Source: Pedobacter mendelii (GTDB taxonomy: Bacteria; Bacteroidota; Bacteroidia; Sphingobacteriales; Sphingobacteriaceae). From it: a stretch of DNA of 64,000 bases. The DNA is taken from the NCBI RefSeq assembly GCF_014635725.1, contig NZ_BMDJ01000011.1:1-64000 (forward strand), written 5' to 3'. The translations under genes and the position numbers were made by a program. The notes below the pieces were generated by a model. It did no database searches, had not been told where the DNA came from, and saw only the letters and a program-made list of their open reading frames with translations. This document shows, piece by piece, positions 14,842 to 23,466 of this stretch. Within the stretch, counting starts at the first letter, position 1. Every line of letters begins with the position of its first letter.

Positions 14842-15468
14842 TTAACGCTTCCGTTCTTCTAAATAAAAATGCCAAAGTAGCATGGTTGCCAAAGAAGAAT
14901 AAGGTTTCCAATTTAATGTTGTTGAAATAATTTGTTCCGGGCTTGATGTCTTACCTAAACCTTTAACTTTTTTAAGCGCATTTGCCGCAGCTAAATCTCC
15001 CATTGGAAATACATCCAAACGATGCAAAATGAAAATCAGATAGATATCTACCGTCCAATTGCCAATACCCTTTATCTTCATAAGTTCAGCCCTGATTTCT
15101 TCATCAGTCTTGTCAACTAAAGCATCTAAATCAAGTGCTTTACTAATAAGATTTTGAGCCAAATCTCTAACATAACTTGTCTTTTGCCGACTAAAATAAC
15201 AGTCTTTTAATTCTTTATCGGATAAGGATAAGAAGTTTTCTGGTGTGATGTTTATTATTCTATCCTTCAGCTTATTTAAAGTAGCCAGTGCAGAAGCTAG
15301 CGATACTTGTTGCTCTAATATGATGTGAACAATAGATTCGAAAGTGTTGAGTCTGGACCAGTATGGCGGATAACCAAACCGATTTATAATTCCTTTCAAA
15401 TCAACATCTTGCAACGCAACTACATCGCAAAACTGATGGAAATTCTGCTGATTGAAGGTTTGTATCAT
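14842..15468 (-). CDS. DNA-3-methyladenine glycosylase, AlkA-like
   Basis: This 208-residue HhH-GPD superfamily base-excision glycosylase removes alkylated purines from DNA. Visible are the helical front (EQQVSLASALATLNKL), the helix-hairpin-helix MKIKGIGNWTVDIYLIFIL and the catalytic Asp in DVFPMGDLA, with KKVKGLG after it. No FeS-cluster Cys set is present, which separates it from MutY/Nth. Length fits the short bacterial AlkA type without the N-terminal domain. It is convergent with the YtxH-like gene and shares its terminator. Confidence 0.9.
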   Translation of the reverse strand: MIQTFNQQNFHQFCDVVALQDVDLKGIINRFGYPPYWSRLNTFESIVHIILEQQVSLASALATLNKLKDRIINITPENFLSLSDKELKDCYFSRQKTSYVRDLAQNLISKALDLDALVDKTDEEIRAELMKIKGIGNWTVDIYLIFILHRLDVFPMGDLAAANALKKVKGLGKTSSPEQIISTTLNWKPYSSLATMLLWHFYLEERKR

Positions 15469-15482
15469 ATTTTCTTAGATGA

Positions 15483-15525
15483 CTTACGAAGTTTAATCTG
15501 CTCATCGCCTGTCAAACTTCGTAAG
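15483..15525. repeat. Perfect 12-bp inverted repeat between the glycosylase and argS
   Basis: CTTACGAAGTTT (15483-15494) pairs exactly with AAACTTCGTAAG (15514-15525) across 19 bases. It lies upstream of the glycosylase start and about 110 bp past the argS stop. There is no T-run, so an operator or mobile repeat is more likely than a terminator. Confidence 0.6.
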
Positions 15526-15632
15526 TTTAGCGAGGAGACCTTTACATCTTAAACTTCATAAATCTAGATAGAAGGTCAATTTTATAGATATGAATGCATT
15601 CCATTTTCCACACTACCATTTTCCATAAACCC

Positions 15633-17405
15633 CTACATCCTCTCTGGCGATGTAATGCCTAAAATTAGCATGCCAGCATTGAGAATATCGGCTGTTTTTT
15701 TACATAAGTTTAAACGAAACTGTTTAGCATCACCCGCTTCCGTTTTAACAATCGGCGGAACCTCGTGATAAAATTTATTAAACAGTTTAGCCAACTCATA
15801 TAAATAATTAGCCAAACTTGCAGGACTATGCGCTTTAGCGGCAATTTCAATCTCCAAAGGATATTTTGCCAATTGCATAATCATATCAAGCTCTACTGCC
15901 GAAATTCCTGAAAACTGTGGTGTGTTAACAGAGAACCGATAATCAGCTTTGCTCAATAATGACTTTATGCGGGCATGTGTATATTGAATAAACGGACCTG
16001 TGTTTCCTTGAAAATCAATACTTTCATTTGGGTCGAACAATAATCGCTTTTTCGGTTCTACTTTTAATAAGAAATATTTCAAAGCACCTAAGCCAATGTT
16101 TTTATACAACTCCGATTTTTCATCCTCCGTAAAATCATTAATCTTACCTAAATCTTCTGTTTTTTCCTGCGCAGTTGCTACCATATCTGCAATCAGTTCA
16201 TCTGCATCAACAACAGTTCCCTCTCTGCTTTTCATTTTACCATTTGGTAAATCCACCATACCGTATGATAAATGATAAAGCCCTGTTGCCCAGCTTTTAC
16301 CAAGCTTCTCAAGAATTAAAAACAAAACCTTAAAGTGATAATCTTGCTCGTTTCCAACCACGTAAATCGACTCATCCATTCCGAAATCGTCGAATTTCAT
16401 CTTCGCCGTCCCTAAATCCTGTGTAATATAAACGGAAGTTCCATCAGCTCGTAGAACCAATTTCTGGTCTAGGCCATCGGCAGTTAAATCTATCCAAACC
16501 GAACCATCTTCCTTCTTAAAGAAAACACCTTTTGCCAATCCCTCCTCAACCGTATCTTTGCCCAATAGATAAGTATTACTTTCGTAATAAAACTTATCAA
16601 AATCTACACCCAAATTTTTATAGGTTACATTAAAGCCTGCGTAAACCCATTCGTTCATGGTTTTCCAAAGCGAAACTACTGCCTCATCGCCTTGCTCCCA
16701 AGCCAATAACATTTGTTGCGCTTCCTTAATTAAAGCTGCATTTTTCTTTGCCTCTTCTTCAGTTTGACCATCTGCTTTTAAAGCCTCTATTTCCTTTTTA
16801 TATTCTTTATCGAAAATCACATAGTATTTTCCAACTAAATGATCGCCTTTTAAACCTGAACTTTCAGGCGTTTCACCATTACCCCATTTCTGCCAGGCTA
16901 GCATCGATTTGCAAATGTGTATTCCCCTATCATTTACCAGATTTACTTTAAAAACCTCATAACCGTAAGCTTTAAGCAATTCAGCAACAGAATATCCCAA
17001 TAAATTATTACGAACGTGACCTAAGTGTAGCGGTTTATTTGTGTTAGGCGAAGAATATTCTACCATAACCTTTTTACCATTAGGCGCATAAGAACCAAAA
17101 GCTTCATTTATTACTTCCTCATTAAATTGTTTAAGGAAATAACTTTCAGATATGCTTAGGTTTAAAAAACCTTTAACAACATTAAAAGCGGTTACATTTT
17201 CAACGTTTTCAACTAAGTATTCGCCAATAGCTTGTGCCGTCTGTTCAGGAGATTTCTTAGAAATCTTAGTAATCGGAAAAACAACCAGCGTTACCTGCCC
17301 TTCAAATTCTTTACGGGTTTCTTGTATATTAATCACACTTTCAGCTACTTCTTCATTATAAAGTTCTTTAATAGCATCAAGCGTTGCGGAAATAATAAAA
17401 TTCAT
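15633..17405 (-). CDS. argS: Arginyl-tRNA synthetase
   Basis: Class I synthetase that charges tRNA-Arg. It has an N-terminal Arg-tRNA-synthetase additional domain, then VEYSSPNTNKPLHLGHVRNN with the HIGH-type HLGH (about residues 127-130) and LPNGKMKSREGTVV in place of KMSKS, as is normal for ArgRS. The helical anticodon-binding domain ends in ...ILGITSPERM. The length (590) is normal. The ATG at 17405 is taken rather than a TTG two codons upstream. The gene runs divergently from the arginine deiminase gene, an arginine-linked neighbourhood. Confidence 0.97.
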   Translation of the reverse strand: MNFIISATLDAIKELYNEEVAESVINIQETRKEFEGQVTLVVFPITKISKKSPEQTAQAIGEYLVENVENVTAFNVVKGFLNLSISESYFLKQFNEEVINEAFGSYAPNGKKVMVEYSSPNTNKPLHLGHVRNNLLGYSVAELLKAYGYEVFKVNLVNDRGIHICKSMLAWQKWGNGETPESSGLKGDHLVGKYYVIFDKEYKKEIEALKADGQTEEEAKKNAALIKEAQQMLLAWEQGDEAVVSLWKTMNEWVYAGFNVTYKNLGVDFDKFYYESNTYLLGKDTVEEGLAKGVFFKKEDGSVWIDLTADGLDQKLVLRADGTSVYITQDLGTAKMKFDDFGMDESIYVVGNEQDYHFKVLFLILEKLGKSWATGLYHLSYGMVDLPNGKMKSREGTVVDADELIADMVATAQEKTEDLGKINDFTEDEKSELYKNIGLGALKYFLLKVEPKKRLLFDPNESIDFQGNTGPFIQYTHARIKSLLSKADYRFSVNTPQFSGISAVELDMIMQLAKYPLEIEIAAKAHSPASLANYLYELAKLFNKFYHEVPPIVKTEAGDAKQFRLNLCKKTADILNAGMLILGITSPERM

Positions 17406-17463
17406 GGCCAAAAATAGCGATTAAAGCGGAAAGCTGAAAGACCAAACAATATGACTTATCTTA

Positions 17464-17519
17464 ATACTTGCTACTTGCTACTTGCTACTTGATACTTGCT
17501 ACTTGATACTTGATACTAC
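17464..17519 (+). repeat. Heptamer tandem repeat upstream of arginine deiminase
   Basis: Seven full 7-bp units of MTACTTG (ATACTTG or CTACTTG) run from 17464 to 17512, then ATACTAC. The TTG of the last full unit sits at -33 spacing (19 bases) from the TAGCTTTG box of the downstream gene, so the array provides part of its promoter. Confidence 0.85.
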
Positions 17520-17539
17520 ATTAAATTCTAATAGCTTTG
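17510..17539 (+). promoter_or_regulatory. Promoter of the arginine deiminase gene
   Basis: TTG at 17510-17512, 19 bases, then TAGCTTTG at 17532-17539, matching the Bacteroidota pattern. The ATG is at 17556. Confidence 0.6.
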
Positions 17540-17555
17540 TAACACTAACTAATGT

Positions 17556-19001
17556 ATGAGCAAATCAAATCAAAATTTTCAAGTGAACGTAAAAACCGAA
17601 ATCGGTCGATTACGCAAATTATTAATTCATAGTCCTGATAGTGGTTTAGGCAAAGTGGTTCCATCGAAAGCACAAGATTGGCTTTTCGAAGATATTGTTC
17701 ATTTAGATACCATTCGTAAAGGTGAATACGATTACTACATTAAATTACTAATGTATTTTCTAGACCCTGAAAAGATAAAGGGAAAACTTGGAAAAATAGA
17801 TTCTGAAGAAGATAACCGTAATTTCTACAAACCCAATCACCCTGATTTTCACAGCTCTACCTCTGTAATTGAGATTCAAAATCTTTTAAGTGAAATGCTT
17901 GAAAATGAATCCATCCGTAAAAAATTAGTTGCCGCCATTTGCGCAATTGAAGGCTGTACGTATAAAGTTCAAATGGAATTAACAAATACCGACCCAAGAG
18001 AATTGGCTGAGATTTTAATTTCCGGAACATTACCAAACGACACCATGATTTTTGCACCAATCCCAAATCTAATTTTTACCAGAGATGTCGGCATAACAAT
18101 AAATAATTATATCCTATTAAACAAACCGGCAAAAAAAGCCCGTGTTCGAGAAACGCTTTTAATGCGCTATATTTTCTTTAACCACCCGCTTTTTGAAGCC
18201 TATCAAAAAAACATACTGGAAATTCCTGATGTTACCATGCATTTCTTGCGCCCCGGAGATGAACCTGCATTCAGCACAACATTAGAAGGCGGTGATGTGA
18301 TGATGGTAAGTCCAACGCATGTGCTAATAGGCTGTAGCGAAAGAACCTCAGAACATGGCGCTAATGAAGCGATAAAATTATTGTTTGATAATAATGTTGT
18401 AGAAAAGGTAACCGTTGTTAAAATACCGAGCAAGAGAGATTACATGCACCTAGATACCGTATTTACGCAAGTTAAACGCAATACCTGGGTAATTCTGAAT
18501 TCTATTGCGCATTCGCCAAAATATAACCCTCACGAACCAATTAACTTTTTAAAAGAGCCTGAGCAACTGGAGGCAACAACTGCAATTCAATTTACAAAAA
18601 CCAATCCAGGCGAACCTAAATACTTCGAACATGTAGAAGCTTTGCTTAATGATATTAGTCAGAATGATTTAAAAAGTACCGAACCAACTAAAATTATTTA
18701 CAGCGGAAATAATCAGTTCCCTTATGATTCCAGAGAGCAATGGACAGATTCCTGTAACCTCTTAGCCATTAAAGAAGGTGTAGTTTTAGGTTACGATAGA
18801 AACGATAAAACAGTTGATGCCTTTAAAGCAGCAGGTTTTGATGTTGTTGATGTTAAAGACTTAATTCAGGATTTGGAAAGCGGAAAAGCAAATGCAGAAA
18901 CCATAACAGATACATTAATTTTAATGCCTTCGGCAGAATTATCCCGTGCCCGTGGCGGTTTCCACTGTATGAGCCTACCAATTTTAAGAGACGATTTATA
19001 G
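17556..19001 (+). CDS. Arginine deiminase-family protein
   Basis: The 481-residue guanidino-group hydrolase of the arginine deiminase / amidinotransferase fold would convert arginine to citrulline and ammonia. The active-site set is complete: FTRD at 174-177, EGGD at 244-247, HLD at 298-300 and the nucleophilic Cys471 in SRARGGFHCMS. The family-typical N-terminal EIGRLRKLLIHSP is present. It is longer than classical ArcA (about 410) owing to inserts near 70-150, as in Bacteroidota homologues. No arcB or arcC follows. Instead a CtlX-like hydrolase lies 110 bp downstream, then arginine decarboxylase, so the neighbourhood handles arginine and citrulline rather than a classical ADI operon. Confidence 0.88.
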   Translation: MSKSNQNFQVNVKTEIGRLRKLLIHSPDSGLGKVVPSKAQDWLFEDIVHLDTIRKGEYDYYIKLLMYFLDPEKIKGKLGKIDSEEDNRNFYKPNHPDFHSSTSVIEIQNLLSEMLENESIRKKLVAAICAIEGCTYKVQMELTNTDPRELAEILISGTLPNDTMIFAPIPNLIFTRDVGITINNYILLNKPAKKARVRETLLMRYIFFNHPLFEAYQKNILEIPDVTMHFLRPGDEPAFSTTLEGGDVMMVSPTHVLIGCSERTSEHGANEAIKLLFDNNVVEKVTVVKIPSKRDYMHLDTVFTQVKRNTWVILNSIAHSPKYNPHEPINFLKEPEQLEATTAIQFTKTNPGEPKYFEHVEALLNDISQNDLKSTEPTKIIYSGNNQFPYDSREQWTDSCNLLAIKEGVVLGYDRNDKTVDAFKAAGFDVVDVKDLIQDLESGKANAETITDTLILMPSAELSRARGGFHCMSLPILRDDL

Positions 19002-19050
19002 ATATAAAACGTTAGATGGATGATGGATAATGGCGGATTGACCACATTAT

Positions 19051-19108
19051 CTTGATACCCGATACTCGCTACTTGATACTTAATACTCAATACTTATCAC
19101 TCATTACT
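19051..19108 (+). repeat. Heptamer-period tandem repeat upstream of the CtlX-like gene
   Basis: Eight degenerate 7-bp units of the CTTGATA type (CTTGATA, CCCGATA, CTCGCTA, CTTGATA, CTTAATA, CTCAATA, CTTATCA, CTCATTA) lead directly into the start codon at 19112. This is the same period and similar unit as at 17464, in front of the next gene. Confidence 0.75.
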
Positions 19109-19111
19109 AAA

Positions 19112-20023
19112 ATGCAAACCACCAACCACATACTAATGATTCGCCCTGTTGATTTTAAATTTAACGAGCAAACCGCAGGCAATAATAAATTTCAAATCGC
19201 ATCTACCGAAAGCGATGTACAAACCTTAGCTTTAAAAGAGTTTGATGGTTTTGTTACTTTACTTAGAGAAAAAGGCGTTGATGTTACCGTTATTGATGAT
19301 ACCTTGCAGCCCGAAACACCCGATTCTATTTTCCCTAATAATTGGGTTTCTTTTCACGATGATGGTTCTGTTTTTCTTTATCCGATGTTTTCAGAGAACC
19401 GAAGATTAGAGCGTAGAAGTGAAATTCTGGACGGATTGAAAGAAAAATTTGAGGTAAACCATATTAGCGATATAAGTTTCTACGAAAAGCAGTATGCCTT
19501 TTTAGAGGGTACAGGCAGTATGGTTTTAGATAGAACCAACAAAATAGCCTATGCCTGTTTAAGCGTTCGCACAGATGAAGAAGTTTTAAATAACTTTTGC
19601 TTGCTTACGGGTTATCAACATATTGCATTTCAAGCGGTTGATAACTCTAACTTTCCTATCTATCACACGAATGTGATGATGTGCATTGGTGATAAATTTG
19701 CTGTTTTATGTTTAGATAGTATTAAAAACCCGGAGGAAAAAAAGCAACTGGCTTTGAGCGTGATTGACAGTGGAAAAGAAATAATAGAAATCAGTCTGGA
19801 ACAGATGAACCATTTCGCAGGTAATATGTTGCAGGTCTCAAACGCGAGTAATGAAAGCTTATTAGTTATGTCAGAACAGGCATTTTTATCCCTAAAGAAA
19901 GAGCAGATAAGCAAATTGGAAACATTCAGCAGAATAATTTATGCCCCACTATACACCATCGAGAAAAATGGTGGCGGTAGTGCTAGATGTATGCTGGCTG
20001 AGATCCACTTACCTGTTAAATAA
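19112..20023 (+). CDS. CtlX-like citrulline/guanidino hydrolase
   Basis: A 303-residue protein of the amidinotransferase superfamily, related to dimethylarginine dimethylaminohydrolase and to CtlX (citrulline utilization hydrolase). Visible are MIRPVDFKFNEQTAGNN, the substrate loop DSIFPNNWVSFH, a catalytic-type His in PIYHTNVMM and the nucleophilic Cys293 in GGGSARCMLAEIHL. The ATG at 19112 is chosen because the longer frame would be encoded by the heptamer repeat. It follows the arginine deiminase gene and could act on its product, citrulline; that is an inference. Confidence 0.82.
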   Translation: MQTTNHILMIRPVDFKFNEQTAGNNKFQIASTESDVQTLALKEFDGFVTLLREKGVDVTVIDDTLQPETPDSIFPNNWVSFHDDGSVFLYPMFSENRRLERRSEILDGLKEKFEVNHISDISFYEKQYAFLEGTGSMVLDRTNKIAYACLSVRTDEEVLNNFCLLTGYQHIAFQAVDNSNFPIYHTNVMMCIGDKFAVLCLDSIKNPEEKKQLALSVIDSGKEIIEISLEQMNHFAGNMLQVSNASNESLLVMSEQAFLSLKKEQISKLETFSRIIYAPLYTIEKNGGGSARCMLAEIHLPVK

Positions 20024-20212
20024 AATTTAATTAGTTACCTTTTTTTGCCTGGTAATTGCCATTCTAATTCAAATCTGCGGGAATCAACAAAATCTGCAGG
20101 AAATAAAACCATAAGTCTTACCTTTAAAGCGTTTCCCAACAGTAAAAATTTTTTCAATAAAGATTAATTCTCAATTTAAAATTACATTTTTGCAAAAATT
20201 ATTTAAAAGTAA

Positions 20213-21601
20213 ATGCAGAGTTACTCAGAATTTCTCGATCTAAGCGTTGGCTTTCCACAGGATGGCTTTGATGTTATAGATGATGAATTGTATTTTCAGG
20301 ATTTAAACCTGATGGAAATGATTGAAACTTATGGCACTCCCCTACGTTTCACATATTTACCCATGGTGAGTAAAAAGATTCAGCAAGCAAAGATTCTTTT
20401 CCAAACTGCCATTTTAAAAAACAATTATCGTGGCGATTATAAGTATTGTTACTGTACAAAAAGTTCGCATTTTCGCCATATTGTAGAAGAAGCACTGAAG
20501 AACAACATTCACCTGGAAACTTCTTCGGCTTTTGATATGCCCATGGTTGATGCTTTAGAGAAAAAAGGACATTTAACTAAAGATACAACCATCATCTGCA
20601 ACGGTTTTAAAACATATCAATACAAGCAATACATTATCGATATGTTGCATGATGGTTATACTAACATCATCCCGGTTTTGGATAACAAAGAGGAATTTAA
20701 TCTTTTTGATGATGAGGTTGATATTGATACACCTTGTAATTTAGGTATTCGCATTGCAGCTGAAGAGCAACCTGATTCGCAGTTTTATACTTCGCGTTTA
20801 GGCGTTCGTATGGAAGATATTATCGATTTCTACAACAATAAAATCGTTCATAATCCAAATTTCCGTGTTAAGTTACTACACTTTTTTATCAACTCTGGTA
20901 TTACCGATTCTCCTTATTACTGGAATGAATTAGAAAAATATGTAACGCTTTATTGTAAGTTTAAAAAGATAAATCCCGATTTAGATACTTTAGACATTGG
21001 CGGCGGAATGCCATTTAAAGATTCATTGGTTTTCGATTTCGATTACGAATACATGGTAAACGAGATTGTAAAAAGGATTAAAGAAATCTGTGCCATACAT
21101 GATGTTATGGAGCCGGATATTATTACTGAATTTGGTAAATATACAGTTGCTGAGGCTTCTGGTATTTTGTACAAAGTTTTAGGCCGTAAACAACAAAACG
21201 ACCGCGAGCGTTGGTTAATGTTAGATGGTTCTTTTATTACCAATTTACCAGATGTTTGGGCACTTAACCAAAAATATATTTTATTACCAATTAACAACTG
21301 GGATGCTGAATATGAGCGTGTTAACTTAGGCGGAATAACCTGCGATGGGCAAGATTACTATAACCAGGAAGCGCACATGAATAGCGTATTTATGCCGAAA
21401 ACCCGTAAAGTTCAGTATTTAGGTTTCTTCCATACCGGTGCTTACCAGGAAGTATTGAGTGGTTATGGAGGAATTCACCATTGTTTATTGCCAAGCCCGA
21501 AACATGTATTAATTCGCAGAAACCGCGATGAAAGTTTCAATTTTGAGGTTTTTGGTGAAGAACAAAATAGTAAACAGGTTCTGAAGATTTTAGGTTATTA
21601 G
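20213..21601 (+). CDS. speA: Arginine decarboxylase, PLP type III fold
   Basis: This alanine-racemase-fold decarboxylase would convert arginine to agmatine for polyamine synthesis. The 462-residue protein has the PLP-binding Lys83 in YCYCTKSSHF, DIGGGMPF for the phosphate-binding Gly loop, and ITEFGKYTVAEASG at the C-terminal barrel. It is shorter than E. coli SpeA (about 660) but of the size used in Bacteroidota. A related diaminopimelate or ornithine decarboxylase cannot be fully excluded, but the arginine context and length favour SpeA. A hairpin terminator lies about 170 bp downstream. Confidence 0.85.
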   Translation: MQSYSEFLDLSVGFPQDGFDVIDDELYFQDLNLMEMIETYGTPLRFTYLPMVSKKIQQAKILFQTAILKNNYRGDYKYCYCTKSSHFRHIVEEALKNNIHLETSSAFDMPMVDALEKKGHLTKDTTIICNGFKTYQYKQYIIDMLHDGYTNIIPVLDNKEEFNLFDDEVDIDTPCNLGIRIAAEEQPDSQFYTSRLGVRMEDIIDFYNNKIVHNPNFRVKLLHFFINSGITDSPYYWNELEKYVTLYCKFKKINPDLDTLDIGGGMPFKDSLVFDFDYEYMVNEIVKRIKEICAIHDVMEPDIITEFGKYTVAEASGILYKVLGRKQQNDRERWLMLDGSFITNLPDVWALNQKYILLPINNWDAEYERVNLGGITCDGQDYYNQEAHMNSVFMPKTRKVQYLGFFHTGAYQEVLSGYGGIHHCLLPSPKHVLIRRNRDESFNFEVFGEEQNSKQVLKILGY

Positions 21602-21608
21602 TTTCTAG

Positions 21609-21940
21609 TTTTAACCGCAAAGGACGCTAAGAATATTTTTACCACTAAGGCGCAAAGAACACTAAGTTAGCCCTTTCAGTAGAAATATTAATTCCCTCTC
21701 TTCAAGGAGAGGGATAGTACATAATTTGCCCAAACTTCAAACTTTAATAGGCTGAGGTTTTACAACGAATGCTAAGAAATAAAGTAAAATGAAAAATTTC
21801 TTAGCATTTTTTTAAATTACCATCGTAAGGCAAGAATCAATCCTACAACCTAAGGGTTACAGCGACCATTCCATTGCAAAATATTTTCTTTGTGTTTCTT
21901 TGCGCAACTTTCTTTGCTAACTTAGCGGTTACTTAAAAAC
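21609..21940. repeat. Opposed pair of CGCAAAG / CTAAG repeats
   Basis: At 21609-21669 the text reads AACCGCAAAGGACGCTAAG, then CTAAGGCGCAAAGAACAC. At 21881-21940 the same words occur as reverse complement (CTTTGTGTTTCTTTGCG, CTTAGCGGTT). The pair faces inward across the speA terminator. A second such pair is at 42256-42515. Confidence 0.65.
21768..21815 (+). terminator. Terminator downstream of speA
   Basis: AATGCTAAGAAAT (21768-21780) pairs with ATTTCTTAGCATT (21796-21808), followed by a run of T. Confidence 0.8.
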
Positions 21941-21946
21941 CTCAAC

Positions 21947-22846
21947 ATGCAATTCGGTAAAGTAGACGACCCATCAATTATAGATTTCACGCTTCCTGCA
22001 GATGCTCCTCAAACAGCAGCTATTTTAAAAGCAAACAAGCCTAAGCAAAAATTCGAAGCTTTTGTAGGTTGCGCCAAATGGAATAAAGCAGATTTAAAAG
22101 GCTTTTATCCTAAAGGAACGAAAGATGAGCTAACCTACTACTCTACCCAGTTTAATTCAATAGAACTGAATGCAACTTTCTACGGAATGCCAAGCAGCGA
22201 ACAAGTTATAACCTGGACGCAAAAAACGCCTTCTGATTTTAAGTTTTTTCCGAAGCTCACAAACACGATAAGCCATTTTAAAAGACTAATCAACGTTAAA
22301 GAACCAGTAGAACAATACTGCGATGCGATAAGTAATTTTGAGGATAAACTCGGCATGGCATTTCTTCAACTTCATGACAACTTTAAACCAAAAGATTTTG
22401 ATAGGCTCAAAACCGTAGTCCAGGAATTCCCAAAAGTAATACCTTTAAGTGTTGAAGTTAGAAACGGCGAGTGGTTTTCGAATACCGCTGTTGCAGATGA
22501 ATTTGCCCAATTGTTTGAGGAAAATGGAATTACAAATATTATTGTTGATACAGCAGGAAGAAGAGATATGCTTCACATGCGGTTAACAACACCTACAGCT
22601 TTTGTTCGATATGTTGGCGCAAATCATGAAAGCGATTACACCCGTTTAGATGAATGGATCGAGAGAATTGTTGACTGGAAAAAACAAGGTTTACAAAATC
22701 TTTATTTTTTCGTTCACCAAAATGTAGAATTGGCTTCTCCCCTTTTATCTTCCTATTTTATTGAAAAATTAAATAAAGCTGTTGGAACGGATTTGAAAAT
22801 ACCTGTGATGGCCAATGGATCTGCACCAGCACCTACTTTATTTTAA
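21947..22846 (+). CDS. DUF72 (YecE-like) protein
   Basis: The 299-residue cytosolic protein of the DUF72 / YecE family has a TIM-barrel-like fold of unknown activity. Typical words are visible: FVGCAKWNKADLKGFYP, YYSTQFNSIELNATFYGMPS, FKFFPKLTNTISH, GMAFLQLHDNFKP and SVEVRNGEWF. The length is normal. It stands alone, preceded by the opposed CGCAAAG repeats. I see nothing that fixes the substrate. Confidence 0.92.
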   Translation: MQFGKVDDPSIIDFTLPADAPQTAAILKANKPKQKFEAFVGCAKWNKADLKGFYPKGTKDELTYYSTQFNSIELNATFYGMPSSEQVITWTQKTPSDFKFFPKLTNTISHFKRLINVKEPVEQYCDAISNFEDKLGMAFLQLHDNFKPKDFDRLKTVVQEFPKVIPLSVEVRNGEWFSNTAVADEFAQLFEENGITNIIVDTAGRRDMLHMRLTTPTAFVRYVGANHESDYTRLDEWIERIVDWKKQGLQNLYFFVHQNVELASPLLSSYFIEKLNKAVGTDLKIPVMANGSAPAPTLF

Positions 22847-23127
22847 TAATAATTGTAATTCTGAGCTTGTCGAAGAACTCAAACAAGATGTTTCGACAAG
22901 CTCAACATGTTGCTTTAGCTTCTTCACCTTCGGGCGAAATGTTAAAGCAAAAATTGTAATTTCATTGCTATTTACAGTTTCAAATTCCGTTCTCTATCCC
23001 CAAAGTTAGTCACCATATTCAAGACTCCCATAAGTTCCCAAAACAGAAAAAACCTTTTCGATAGCAGCTCACTCAAGAGCATAATTTGTGTTCCCATATG
23101 AAAGCTATCAATCCAACTGCTTATAAA
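22847..23127. other. Gene-free spacer with an inverted repeat
   Basis: TGAGCTTGTCGAA (22862-22874) and TTCGACAAGCTCA (22892-22904) form a perfect 13-bp stem, 15 bp past the DUF72 stop. GAGCTTGTCGAA is a motif I remember as a common dispersed repeat in many bacteria. It may also act as a terminator although no T-run follows. No coding frame is supported in the remainder. Confidence 0.6.
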
Positions 23128-23462
23128 TTAGTTGTACGGAATATTAAAACCGATAAACATTTTACCTTCAAAAAATTTACCTTTTAAAGTCCCCTCATAA
23201 TTGTAATAAATAAATCGATTGCCTAAAATTGAACTAATTTGGCCAACAATACTTAATTCATCTGGAAGCACATCTTTTTCAAACCAGGTTTTAGTATTTC
23301 CCTTCAATCTCCCAACAAATCAGAAAGGATTTTATGAGCACTATTTTCCAACGAATGTTTAAATTTAGTTTTAGCAATATTCAAATTTAACAAATTGTAG
23401 AACTGATGAATTAATTTATCGTTAGACTAGCCTTGAGAACTGAAAAATAATTTGTTATCTTG
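23128..23462 (-). pseudogene. Decayed gene of unknown family
   Basis: The minus strand reads as one protein only if two lesions are bridged. A first part gives FFSSQG, an in-frame TAG, then SNDKLIHQFYNLLNLNIAKT...HKILSDLL. A single-base shift leads into RLKGNTKTWFEKDVLPDE, ...ISSILGNRFIYYNYEGTLKG and KFFEGKMFIGFNIPYN. Both parts have coherent protein composition and join without gap. The family is not recognised. The upstream end runs into the exonuclease gene start on the other strand. Confidence 0.55.
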
Positions 23463-23466
23463 TTTT

